A DNA stretch of 64,000 bases from Pyropia yezoensis (Eukaryota; Rhodophyta; Bangiophyceae; Bangiales; Bangiaceae): assembly GCA_009829735.1 (NCBI GenBank), contig CM020618.1, positions 21,499,346 through 21,563,345 on the forward strand, in the 5' to 3' direction. Below are positions 21,815-30,599 of the stretch, in pieces. The translations under genes and the position numbers were made by a program. Every line of letters starts with the position of its first letter. The first letter of the stretch is position 1. The notes under the pieces are model-generated. The model was given only the letters and a program-made list of their open reading frames with translations. It searched no databases and was not told where the DNA came from.

Positions 21815-22724
21815 TCCCGCCGCCGCCGCAGACGGCCGTTGTGGCGCCGGTACGAGGGACCGGTCAGTAGTTGATGGTAGATGAAGGGGGGGGGGGGGGG
21901 GGTGGGGGGGGGGTGCACGGCAGCCGCCACTGCCTTAGCCGGCGCCACAACAGCAGCCGGCCACCGCCGCCCCCACCGCCGCCGCCGCCGCCGTGGGCGG
22001 CGCACGTGCAAGCAGAGGACGGTGGGGACCCTCTCGGGAGAGGGGGGGGGGGGGGGGGGTGGAAGGGAAGCAGCCACGCACGGGAGCCAACGATGGCGAC
22101 TGGAGCGACGGCACGGTGCGTGGAGCCGAGTGCACAGGGCGGCCGAATGGTATGTGTGCACGTCTGTACGCGGCCGCGGCCGCGACGCCGGGCGTGGCAG
22201 GGTCTGGAAGTTTTTTTCGCCCTGGGCTCCCCCCCCGCACGATGTGCCACGTACCTGAGTGCTCCTTGCAACGCTCCGTTTTTGTCGTCGCTCACATTTC
22301 GCAGCAGTTGAAACTTTCAAAAAAATGAATTGCAAGCTTTGTAAAGCATGGCTGTCTGGCGTAGATTTAGAGGGTAACCGTATCTATTTTTGCGAGTGAC
22401 TCGTGCCCTGCCTTTGGGAGAGAATCGACGGCCAGGGCCCCCGCCCACCACAGCCAATCGCCGCGACGCGCGAAATTTGGGCCGCACGCCATGTCGGCAT
22501 ACAGCGGGACGCCTGTGCCGCACGCTCCCCCGACCCTCCGACTCACAATCGCTGTCGGGCGGTCACGCACAGGGCGGCCAGGCACGCCCGCACGCTCGCC
22601 ACTCTGCTTCTGTGTTGCCCGTGCTGCGTGCCCTGGCCTTGCATGCCCCTACCCTCAAGGCAAACCGACGCGCTGCTCGACGGCGGAGCTGTCCCTCCCG
22701 CGCACGTCGCCCGCCCGCCGGACA
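21815..22724. promoter_or_regulatory. Divergent promoter region
   Basis: About 900 bp separate the heads of the Ulp1-like gene (-) and the 1746-residue gene (+). Poly-G stretches at about 21887-21911 and 22041-22059 read as C-tracts in the leader of the leftward gene, the arrangement seen before other start codons here. The region 22300-22400 is AT-rich (TTTCAAAAAAATGAATTGC and TATCTATTTTTGCGAG) and is the best place for core promoters. No gene was seen. Confidence 0.45.
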
Positions 22725-25700
22725 ATGGGGAAACGTAGCCGCCCTCGTTTGGCACGTGCAGGCGGCGGCAGCAGCGGCAGCGGGGCGGGGAGCAGCCTCA
22801 GGGGGGGCGCCGTGCCCTCGGCGCCTGCCTCAACAGCGAGGGCGACGGCCGCCCCGGCGGTGCCGTCGATGCCGGTGCCGGTGGTGCCGGCGGTGACGCC
22901 CGTGGTGGCGCCGCCGGTACCGGTGGTGGCGGCGGTCACGCCCGTGGTGGCGCCGCCGGTACAAGTGCCGCCGGTGCCGGTGGTGGCGCCGGTGCCGGCG
23001 GTGGCGGTGCCGGCAGGGATGCCCGTGGCGGCGCCGGCGCCGGTGGTGGCGGTGCCGGCCGTGATGCCTGTGATGACGCCGGCGCCGGCGGCGGTGCCGG
23101 TGGTGCCGGGGGTGGCGCCCGTGGTGGTGCCGGCCGCGGTGCCGGGGGTGGCGCCCCTGGTGGTGCCGGCGGCAGTGCCCAGGGTGGCGCCGGCCGCGGT
23201 GCCGGGGGTGGCGCCCGTGGTGGTGGTGGCGGCGGCGGCGGCGGCGGCGGGGGGCGCTGACGCACCGGCGCCCGGAGGGGGCGTGGCAGACGGCGCCGCC
23301 GCGGGCAGCGGCGCGGCTCCCGCCGCTGGCGCGGGCGTGCTGCCGGTGCCGGTCGCGGCCTTTCCGCCGCTGGAGCCACCCGCCAATCGGCCAATGCGCG
23401 CCCACAACGCGATTGAGTGTGACCTGCGGTGGGTCATGCTGTCCATGGGGGGGGGGCCCCTGCCACCGCCGGCGGAGAAGGCGGCCCCGGGGGAGGCTGG
23501 CCACGTGTTGACCCAGACGGAGAGAAACAAGCGGCGCGTCCTACGTCGACGCGCGTGGGTGGAGCGCAGCCTGCCGCTCGTCGCCGCCCGCCTGCAGCGC
23601 CTGTATGCCGCTCGAGACGGGCGCGCCTGGGCGGCGCACGCCTACCTGCAGGAAAACAAGCGGACGTTGGCGGCCACAGCGGTGCGGCTCGGCGTCCGAC
23701 CGCTCCCGCCACCGCCGCCGCCAGACGCCCCGCCCTCTGGCGTGCCACGCGCAGCAGCAGTGCCGGCGGCGGGCGACCTGGCAACGGCAGCGGCCGCGGC
23801 CGCGGCAGGGGCAAGGGCGGCGGCGGTGCCGGCGGCGGCGGCGGCGGCAGCGGGGGCAGGGGCGTCGGCGGTGCCGGCGGCGGCGGCGGCGGCAGCGGGG
23901 GCAGGGGCGTCGGCGGTGCCGGCAGCGGCGGCGGCGCGCGACCTGGCAACGGCGGCGGCCGCGGCCGCGGCAGGGGCAGGGGCGGCGGCGGTGCAGGCGG
24001 CGGCGGCGGCGGCAGCGGGGGCAGGGGCGTCGGCGGTGCCGGCAGCGGCGGCGGCGGGCGACCTGGCAGCGGCGGCGGCGGGCGACCTGGCAGCGGCGGC
24101 GGCGGGCGACCTGGCAGCGGCGGCGGCCGCGGCAGGGGCAGGGGCGGCGGCAGTGCCGGCGGCGGCGGCAGCGGGGGCAGGGGCGTCGGCGGTCCCGGCG
24201 GCGGCGGCGTCGGCGGTGCCGGCGGCGGCGGCGGCGGGCGACCTGGCAGCGGCGGCGGCCGCGGCAGGGGCAGGGGCAGGGGCGGCGGCGGTGCCGGCGG
24301 CGGCGGTGGTCGGTGCAGTCTATGGCGCCTCTGCCGCACGTCCGCCCGACTTGAGCGCGGCCGCGACGGGATCAGCGGCGGCTGCAGAAGTGTCGGCGAC
24401 GACGGCGGCCGAGGTTGTCGTGGTTTATGAGGTTGTCGCCGGTGCGGTCCATGGCGACACCTTGGCTGGTGTACCGCGTGCGGGCACTGCCGCGGGCCTG
24501 GCGCCAACGGGGACCGAGCGTGAGCCGACGCTGCGCGCACCGAGAGCCCGTCGCCTTCGGCCACGGGCGCACGGCAGAGCGATAACTGCGGCAGCAGCAG
24601 CAGCAGCAGCACCGTCAGCCTCGGCGGCGGCAATGGCGGAGACGGTGGCTGTGTCTGTAGCGGCCGTGTCGGCAGCGGCGAACCACGCTTACGCTGTGGG
24701 CATCGAGACCGCCGCCGCGGCGCCGATTGACAAGGAGGCGCCAGTGTCGGCAACGGCGGCGTCAGGGTCGGCCGTCTCCACCGACGCGGTGACGACCGGG
24801 AGCGCCACCGACACGGCTCCGCCCGCCGCCAAAGATGCGTCGGTGACCGAGATGGCTGCCATGGCGGGTGTGACACGCACGGCGGACGACGGTACCAGTC
24901 CCGGTGCCACAGTACAGCCAGGTACGAGCACCGCAGCGGCGGCAGCGTTGCCCGCGTCCTCGGTGCCGCCAGTGCCTCCGCAACTCGTGGCAGCCGCCGC
25001 GGCGGTGGAACCCGATGAAGAACCCCCCGCTCCCGGTGGTGAGAGTGGTACCGCTCGTACTGGAGGCGTCGACAATACGTCCATGGATATTTTGCGCCCC
25101 GCCGCATTGTCGTCGCCGCGACACTCCTCTCGGCGACAGCCGACGGCGACAGCAAACACGCCGCAGCCAGCAGGGGACTGCCAGCCGCAGGCGCGCGACC
25201 GCCAGCAGCCACAAGAGCAGCCGCTGGGGCGCGTCGCAGAGCCAGACGACGAGGAGGACGTCTTGGTTGGGGGCGTACCTTTGGCCGTTGCTTGGCAAGC
25301 GGAGCTGCTCAGGGTGGCGCGACTCGAAAGCAGCGCGGCCTTCGAGCGTGATAGAGAGCGCATGGTACGTCAGTGGCCGTCCGCGCGCGCACTCCTCTGT
25401 GGTGTACCAAACCCGTACTCCTCCTGTAGTGGTAGCCCACCGGCCGTGGCAACCGACATCGAGCCAGCTGCGGCCGCACGAGGCCCACCTTCCGCATCGT
25501 GCACCACGACGGCACCGGCTCCGGTGGCGTCGGCCACAGAAGCTGCCACAGTCGCTGCGGACGGGTCGGCATTATCGACCGGCGACGCGGCCCTCGGCGT
25601 GCCAACCCCTTCCCGGGACGTGGCCGAGGCGGCAGCCGCGGGGGCGGCGGCGGCGGTGACAGCCTCTGTGGGGTCACCCGACGTGGCGGCGGCGGCCGTT

Positions 25701-27965
25701 GCGGCACGTACAGAGGGTGTGGGAGCGGCGGCGGCGGTGACCGCGCCGGCGGGCGCGGCGGCGGCGGCGGCGGGGGCGGCGGCGGCGGCGCCGGGGGCGG
25801 CGACGGGAAAGTTGCACCCCACAGTTCCAGCGGCTGCGGCGCCGGCAGCGGTGGCAGGAGCCACCGGGTCGGGCGACGACGAAGACAATGATGATGCCGA
25901 CAAGCCAGCTGCGGGGCTCGCTCGGCCCGACTCGGCGTCATGTGTGGCTATGCCGGTACTGGTGGCAGGCAATGCGGCTACGGCAGCCGCAGACGCACCA
26001 CCGCGACACTGTGGCGCTGTGCCAACGGTGGCGGCCGCACTGTTTTCCAACGACGCAGCGGCCAAACGCATCACGTGTGCTTCCTCCGTGGCCTGTGAGG
26101 GGTCGGCGGTGGCGGCGGCATGCACGTCGGCAGCGTCGGGGGGCGGCCATGCGGATGATGCGCTTGCAGATGCCGCACCGCTCGACGAAACGGCGGGTTC
26201 GAAAGCCGCTGCCGCGTCGGCCGAGACCGCGGCGGCGGCCGCATTGGCGACCGCGGCTGTGGAGGTGGACAACGGGTGGGCAGCCGCCGTTGTGGCGGCA
26301 CGGCGCAAATGGACGCCCGCGGCTGCTGGTGCACCGACGGCGACCGCCGCGGCGACGACCGCCAATGCGGCAGGGGGAAGAGGCGTGGCCCCAGAGTCTT
26401 TGGTCGACACCGGCGCCGCTGCAGCGGCCATACCAGAGGCACGGCGCAACGCCACGTCCACCGCGAGGACGGTGGTGGACGCCCCCGCGGCTGAACCGGC
26501 GTCGGTGGTCGCGCCCGACGCCGTGGCCAACGCGACGGCCCCGGTCGCCGCCGCACCTGCCTCTGCGGCTACTAGACTTGCACCGGGTGGCAGTGGCGGT
26601 CGCGGCGCACGAAAGCGCATGGTCTACATTTTTCCGCCTACGCCGCTGCTGCGTCCGCCCCACGGGCACGCGGTGCATCAGCGAGTGGCGCCTCGCCAGC
26701 ACAACCAGCACCACGGGCAAGGGCAACAGCCAAGCCCGGGGCGACGCGAACAGGACAGTGTCGGCCGCTTGGGCAGCGTCCCTGCAGACTACCGAGGGCG
26801 TATTGTTGGAAGGGCCAACGGCGGCGACGGCGGCGGCGGCGGCGACAGCAGTCGCGGAGCAGACAGAGCTGTCATCACTTCCAGCCGGACAGGCATCCCC
26901 CGAGCTGTGGGGTACACGGACGAAAATTCTAGCCACGGGGATGCGACGCCATCGGGTGTGGTGGGGGAGGGAGGCGGGGCCGCCGGCTGTACGAGTGGCG
27001 GCCGTGCCGCCGGCGCTCACGCTCCTCGCTCCTCGTCCCGAACGTACCGCAGCGGCAGTGGCGGCGGCGGCCGTGGCGGTACCGTGCTGACGTGCCGGCC
27101 ATCGTGCTGTATGTGCCTGGGCGGCCTCACGCCCGTCCTCCAGCGCGGCGCCCCCCCGCCAGACGTCAACTGGTTTGCAGCCATGGACTGCCCTGCCGAC
27201 CAGCGTCTCCGCGTGCCTCCCTGTACAACGCCACGGGTGGAGCACCCGTTTGTCATGACGGGACTGTCCGAGAACGTGCCTGTCTGGGAGAGCCTGCCCG
27301 ACCACGTTTGCGCGCTGGTCAGCTCCACGCTGGATGTGGACGGGCTGCTGGCGCTCATCGCGCTGGACGCTGACAACTTTTCCTGTCTGTTGAGAGAGCT
27401 GCCAGAGGGACTTTCCCCTGCTTTTGGCGTGCTGGTGGCGGTCAAGGCAAGGGGCGTGGCCAGCCTGTTTGGCAAGCGTGCCCTTGAAGGGGACGTTCTC
27501 CTCCCACGCCCGCTGCTCCGCCTAGCGGAGGGGGGCCGCCTAGGCTGGACTTTTGCGACCGACGACAAGAACGCGGCGGACATTGCCCTCGCCGTCGCCG
27601 TCGGCCGGCTCGACGCGCTGCTCGACTCGAGGGCGCGCATCTGGTTTGTGTCTGGCGACAGGGGCCTGTCAGCCAACTCGAGGGGATCCCTTGCGGGCGG
27701 CGACCGCGTGCGGTTTTGCAACCGGCACATCCATTCCGAGCGCGACGAGCTGATGCGCGTGCTGGCGGGCATGGTCGTCCGCCCCACTCGCCCGCCGCCG
27801 CCAGCCCGCAGTTGCGCGCTGCTGCTGCCGGCGGCCCAGCCCCAGACTCGCCCCCGCCGCGCTCTGGATCCGTTCGTCTTTTGGACGAATGTGGCTGCTG
27901 AGGAGGAGGAGGCAAGACAAAAAAAGGTGGCCCGCGGGGCTGCCTGGTACGACCGCGCGCTCTAG
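22725..27965 (+). CDS. Large Ala/Pro-rich protein with unrecognised globular C-terminus
   Basis: The frame is open from 22491, but the ATG at 22725 (MGKRSRPRL) after the promoter region is the better start, giving 1746 residues. Residues 30-200 are Val/Pro/Ala repeats. A basic, helical block at about 220-330 (with QTERNKRRVLRRRAWVERSL) looks globular. Next come long poly-Ala/Gly expansions (about 23750-24330) and Ala/Pro-rich linkers. The last 290 residues (from about 27090) have normal composition, with a Cys cluster TCRPSCCMC, a segment WESLPDHVCALVSSTL that faintly recalls an F-box, and hydrophobic helices; I recognise no family. Ends at TAG 27963-27965, facing the - strand gene downstream. 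Its GCG-triplet arrays should be unstable. Function unknown; it may be mobile-element cargo, since the surroundings are transposon-rich. Confidence 0.55.
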   Translation: MGKRSRPRLARAGGGSSGSGAGSSLRGGAVPSAPASTARATAAPAVPSMPVPVVPAVTPVVAPPVPVVAAVTPVVAPPVQVPPVPVVAPVPAVAVPAGMPVAAPAPVVAVPAVMPVMTPAPAAVPVVPGVAPVVVPAAVPGVAPLVVPAAVPRVAPAAVPGVAPVVVVAAAAAAAGGADAPAPGGGVADGAAAGSGAAPAAGAGVLPVPVAAFPPLEPPANRPMRAHNAIECDLRWVMLSMGGGPLPPPAEKAAPGEAGHVLTQTERNKRRVLRRRAWVERSLPLVAARLQRLYAARDGRAWAAHAYLQENKRTLAATAVRLGVRPLPPPPPPDAPPSGVPRAAAVPAAGDLATAAAAAAAGARAAAVPAAAAAAAGAGASAVPAAAAAAAGAGASAVPAAAAARDLATAAAAAAAGAGAAAVQAAAAAAAGAGASAVPAAAAAGDLAAAAAGDLAAAAAGDLAAAAAAAGAGAAAVPAAAAAGAGASAVPAAAASAVPAAAAAGDLAAAAAAAGAGAGAAAVPAAAVVGAVYGASAARPPDLSAAATGSAAAAEVSATTAAEVVVVYEVVAGAVHGDTLAGVPRAGTAAGLAPTGTEREPTLRAPRARRLRPRAHGRAITAAAAAAAAPSASAAAMAETVAVSVAAVSAAANHAYAVGIETAAAAPIDKEAPVSATAASGSAVSTDAVTTGSATDTAPPAAKDASVTEMAAMAGVTRTADDGTSPGATVQPGTSTAAAAALPASSVPPVPPQLVAAAAAVEPDEEPPAPGGESGTARTGGVDNTSMDILRPAALSSPRHSSRRQPTATANTPQPAGDCQPQARDRQQPQEQPLGRVAEPDDEEDVLVGGVPLAVAWQAELLRVARLESSAAFERDRERMVRQWPSARALLCGVPNPYSSCSGSPPAVATDIEPAAAARGPPSASCTTTAPAPVASATEAATVAADGSALSTGDAALGVPTPSRDVAEAAAAGAAAAVTASVGSPDVAAAAVAARTEGVGAAAAVTAPAGAAAAAAGAAAAAPGAATGKLHPTVPAAAAPAAVAGATGSGDDEDNDDADKPAAGLARPDSASCVAMPVLVAGNAATAAADAPPRHCGAVPTVAAALFSNDAAAKRITCASSVACEGSAVAAACTSAASGGGHADDALADAAPLDETAGSKAAAASAETAAAAALATAAVEVDNGWAAAVVAARRKWTPAAAGAPTATAAATTANAAGGRGVAPESLVDTGAAAAAIPEARRNATSTARTVVDAPAAEPASVVAPDAVANATAPVAAAPASAATRLAPGGSGGRGARKRMVYIFPPTPLLRPPHGHAVHQRVAPRQHNQHHGQGQQPSPGRREQDSVGRLGSVPADYRGRIVGRANGGDGGGGGDSSRGADRAVITSSRTGIPRAVGYTDENSSHGDATPSGVVGEGGGAAGCTSGGRAAGAHAPRSSSRTYRSGSGGGGRGGTVLTCRPSCCMCLGGLTPVLQRGAPPPDVNWFAAMDCPADQRLRVPPCTTPRVEHPFVMTGLSENVPVWESLPDHVCALVSSTLDVDGLLALIALDADNFSCLLRELPEGLSPAFGVLVAVKARGVASLFGKRALEGDVLLPRPLLRLAEGGRLGWTFATDDKNAADIALAVAVGRLDALLDSRARIWFVSGDRGLSANSRGSLAGGDRVRFCNRHIHSERDELMRVLAGMVVRPTRPPPPARSCALLLPAAQPQTRPRRALDPFVFWTNVAAEEEEARQKKVARGAAWYDRAL

Positions 27966-28302
27966 ACGCCCGGGGGCGCTTCGTTGCTGGCTAATGGGGC
28001 TGTGGGGCCACTCAACCCCCCACACCTTTGCCCCCATGAGCGGGTGAAGAGTGGGGTGGGGTGTGTCCCCTTTTCGCTGACACTGAAGGGGGGGGGGGGG
28101 GGGGGGGGGGGTGCTGTTCATGTGTACACACAGGTGTGGGACGGAATCGTACGAACAAACGGTAGCCATGCATACACACACAAAGCTACGAAGGGAAGCC
28201 AGGATGGAAAAAAAAAAAATAGCTGTAGAGAGACAATACAAAGCCGACGCCAGCCGGTGGCCAAGCCCCCCATCATCGACTGCCTGGCTCCGGGGCTGTC
28301 GG
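27966..28302. other. Convergent intergenic spacer
   Basis: This short spacer lies between two converging genes. It contains a 24-G run at 28088-28111, a short A run at 28208-28219 and CATACACACACAAAG-type sequence near 28171. Nothing else is recognised. Confidence 0.5.
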
Positions 28303-29373
28303 CTAGTTGACACCCCCCCTCCCACCCGATCCATCCCCGCGCCCGTCGGATTCATTCGACCCCCGGAGGGAGTCGTAGTCGTCGTCCCGCTGCCGTGCAG
28401 CGCACACACGGGCGAATGAATCGTGGAGCTCCTCGTTCCGGCGCGTCTCCTGTGCCAACTGGTCAGACACCGTCTGCAGACTCCTTTGGGATGTGAGAAG
28501 CTTCTCAGACATGCCGGCCAACGTGCTGAGCGCCTGAGTGATGACGGGTGTGGTGGGGTCGGACTCCCGGGACACGCGCACGGGACCTACCTCCGTGGAT
28601 GGTCCGCCAGTGGACGCCACGTTGGGCACGTCAGTACGCAGCAGTGCTGCCAAGTTGTTGGTCACGAGCAGCAGGTGCTGCACCTTTGCGGCTTCCTCTG
28701 CCACCCGGCGGTTGAGGTCCTCCATCGCCCCACGACGCGCGCCCAAGCGTCTGCGACGAAGAAGTTGACTCTTTGTCACTCTGCCTGCGGGGTCATCCCC
28801 TTCGGGGGCACTGCCAGCCTCTTTTTCCGGTAGGAAAAACCCGATGCGCGTCATCACTTGCGGGTTCCTAGAAAGGGGTGCGTCGTCGCGTACGGCGCCC
28901 GCCCCACCTGCCTCCCCCTCCTCCTCGTCATCGACGGCGACAGAGCGCGGGGGCAGCTGTGCCGGCACCGCACGCGATCCCCCGTCCGATGCGCCGCCCG
29001 ATGCGGCCGCCTCGGCGTCGGTGGCCCTCTCGCCTGCGCCCTTGGCCGCCGAATCTGATGGCGCAAGCTTTCCGCGTGTCGTAGACGCCCGGGAGGCCGC
29101 GCGCCGCAGAAGATCTAGCACTGCGTCCTTGACAGCCGTCGAAAGGTCGAACCGTCCCGGGTTCCTCAGCTCGACTTTACGTCGGGTCCTCGCCGGACCT
29201 GCCCCGCTGCCGTCGTGCGCCAGACCATGGGCCTCGAGTGCCAGGCGCCGAAAAGACGCCACGGCTTCATCAGCAACGTCAAAGACAGTGCGGAGTACAT
29301 CTGGGTGTACATCACGCGCGACGGCCAGCCGGGCCTTGGCGGCCGAGACGCGGCGCGCAGCGCGCCGAGGCAT
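28303..29373 (-). CDS. Small coiled-coil protein, unknown function
   Basis: Reading leftward from ATG 29373 (MPRRAARRVS) gives 356 residues; the frame is open to 29457 but that extension is unconvincing. The N-terminal 110 residues are basic and helical (VHPDVLRTVFDVADEAVASF). A disordered acidic linker follows. Residues about 215-340 contain two amphipathic helical runs suggesting coiled coils: AMEDLNRRVAEEAAKVQHLL and EKLLTSQRSLQTVSDQLAQE. The tail is Arg/Asp/Gly-rich. No enzyme motif was seen. The upstream end touches the 29502-29654 palindrome, so its promoter may lie in repeat sequence. It could be a structural or DNA-binding protein of a mobile element; that is a guess from context only. 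Confidence 0.5.
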   Translation of the reverse strand: MPRRAARRVSAAKARLAVARDVHPDVLRTVFDVADEAVASFRRLALEAHGLAHDGSGAGPARTRRKVELRNPGRFDLSTAVKDAVLDLLRRAASRASTTRGKLAPSDSAAKGAGERATDAEAAASGGASDGGSRAVPAQLPPRSVAVDDEEEGEAGGAGAVRDDAPLSRNPQVMTRIGFFLPEKEAGSAPEGDDPAGRVTKSQLLRRRRLGARRGAMEDLNRRVAEEAAKVQHLLLVTNNLAALLRTDVPNVASTGGPSTEVGPVRVSRESDPTTPVITQALSTLAGMSEKLLTSQRSLQTVSDQLAQETRRNEELHDSFARVCAARQRDDDYDSLRGSNESDGRGDGSGGRGGVN

Positions 29374-29501
29374 GTCTGCGTAGCAGGGCCCGCCGCCGCC
29401 GCCGACGACCACACACCGGCAAACGGCGCGTCCAGGCAACGTTTGCCAGTTGCACACGAGCCAGCAGCCGCAGTGCGCCCGAGCACGGGCTTGACGTCTC
29501 A

Positions 29502-29654
29502 GCGCAGTGGGTCTAAGACCGAGTACCTACATTTCCGTACAAGATGGCCTTTACGGCCTCTGTGGGGGAGTCGGCTTCTGTAAGCAGGCCCTCACGACCC
29601 CCTGAGGGCCGTCTTGCACGGAAATGTAGGTACTCGGTTTTAGACCCACTGCGC
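29502..29654. repeat. Palindromic pair of 46-bp inverted repeats (Tc1/mariner-type TIR family)
   Basis: The left arm, 29502-29547, is the reverse complement of the right arm, 29609-29654, at 43 of 46 positions, with a 61-bp centre. The centre holds a smaller inverted repeat, GGCCCTCA / TGAGGGCC (about 29587-29610). The arms share GCGCAG...TCTAAAACCG...TTTCCGTGCA with the repeats at 39640 and 40260, where a Tc1/mariner transposase tail overlaps one copy, so these are probably TIRs of the same family. Either a very short MITE or two abutting element ends would explain the structure. Confidence 0.8.
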
Positions 29655-30059
29655 AGGGCCGTCACAGGAAATGCGAATCAGAACAAAGCGATATATTCCG
29701 TCCTAAATAGCCACGGGTGTGTCCCGCCATGTGTCCGGTGGTCTACGCCAGGACGAAAATCCGGTAGTCTATGAGGTTTTGATTCTGCAGGCTTGTCCGG
29801 CGAGTAGTCTTATTGTCACTTCCTGTGACGACCGACGGCGGTCTATATGCATAATACCGGATACACCGCGTTTCCCAGTCCATTGATCGATTGGAGTAGG
29901 GGTTACACAAACTCCGCGCTTTTTCAGATGTCCGCGGACACGGGGTTTGCTCTACGATTTAGCCGTCTGCCGATCTTACGAACGATTCTCCATTGTAGGC
30001 CCACAGCTCACACCCGTGCCACGAACCCTTCCCCCCCCCCCCCCCCCCCCCCTAAAGGA
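29655..30059. promoter_or_regulatory. AT-richer intergenic region upstream of the repeat array
   Basis: This is markedly less GC-rich than the rest. It contains TCTATATGCATAATACC at about 29842, a TATA-like sequence, and ends in a 22-C run at 30031-30052. It could include the promoter of the rightward helicase transcription unit, about 2.2 kb upstream of that gene's ATG. No gene is supported. Confidence 0.3.
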
Positions 30060-30139
30060 ACCGCCCCCTCCTAATGAATCGCCCCTCCTAATGAATCGCC
30101 CCTCCTAATGAACCGCCCCCTCCTAATGAACCGCCCCTC
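30060..30139. repeat. 17/18-bp tandem repeat, four copies
   Basis: Four copies of a unit of the form CGCCCCTCCTAATGAAT or CGCCCCTCCTAATGAAC, ending in CGCCCCTCA. Regularly spaced AATGA cores in C-rich DNA could be protein-binding sites. They lie directly after the 22-C run. Confidence 0.85.
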
Positions 30140-30256
30140 ACTCTGTACATAATGAGGGACCTTTCCCGGCACGATAGATCTTGGGGGCGACGACCGCTAA
30201 GGGATGTGCTGAAAAGTCTTGTGGCTTTTCCGCAAACTGCCAGTGTGTAATACGCA

Positions 30257-30286
30257 GGACAAAAATCGTCGGGACAAAAATCGTCG
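30257..30286. repeat. 15-bp direct repeat, two copies
   Basis: GGACAAAAATCGTCG occurs twice in tandem. Short and exact; possibly a binding site. It lies just upstream of the alternating purine-pyrimidine block. Confidence 0.85.
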
Positions 30287-30299
30287 TTTCCCGGGGCGC

Positions 30300-30422
30300 A
30301 CGTCTCGCGGACGTGCGCGCGCGAATGCATGCGCGCATGCGCGCGAGCGCCCTCGCTCATGCGTGCGCCCGGACCGTGCGCGTGTATCCTCGGGCATGCG
30401 CGCGCGCATGCGTGCACGCGCG
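30300..30422. repeat. Alternating purine-pyrimidine, palindromic CG/GC-rich block
   Basis: Contains long runs of GCGCGC and GCATGC steps, including the self-complementary GCATGCGCGCATGC near 30329 and a second similar run near 30398-30420. Such sequence is prone to Z-DNA or cruciform formation; any function is conjecture. Confidence 0.6.
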
Positions 30423-30445
30423 GCCCCCACCCCCCACCGCCCTCT

Positions 30446-30548
30446 CCACGGTGTGCCGCGCCCTCCCCACGGTGTGCCGCGCCCTCCCCACGGTGTGCCG
30501 CGCCCTCTCCCCCATTCCCGACCACCCTCCCCACGATGTGCCGCGCCC
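30446..30548. repeat. 21-bp tandem repeat
   Basis: Three head-to-tail copies of CACGGTGTGCCGCGCCCTCCC begin at about 30446, with a fourth diverged copy (CACGATGTGCCGCGCCC) near 30531 after a short gap. They lie immediately before the first 340-bp unit. Confidence 0.85.
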
Positions 30549-30599
30549 CCTGCCTTCCCCCACCCCTCCCCCCCCCCACACCCCCCACACCCCCCGCAG

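Noticed and set aside
23434-25212. 592-codon - strand Pro-rich frame
   Set aside because: Antisense shadow of GCG/GGC arrays in the 1746-residue + strand gene.
30060-30548. CRISPR-like array
   Set aside because: The repeats are tandem without unique spacers; the context is eukaryotic.
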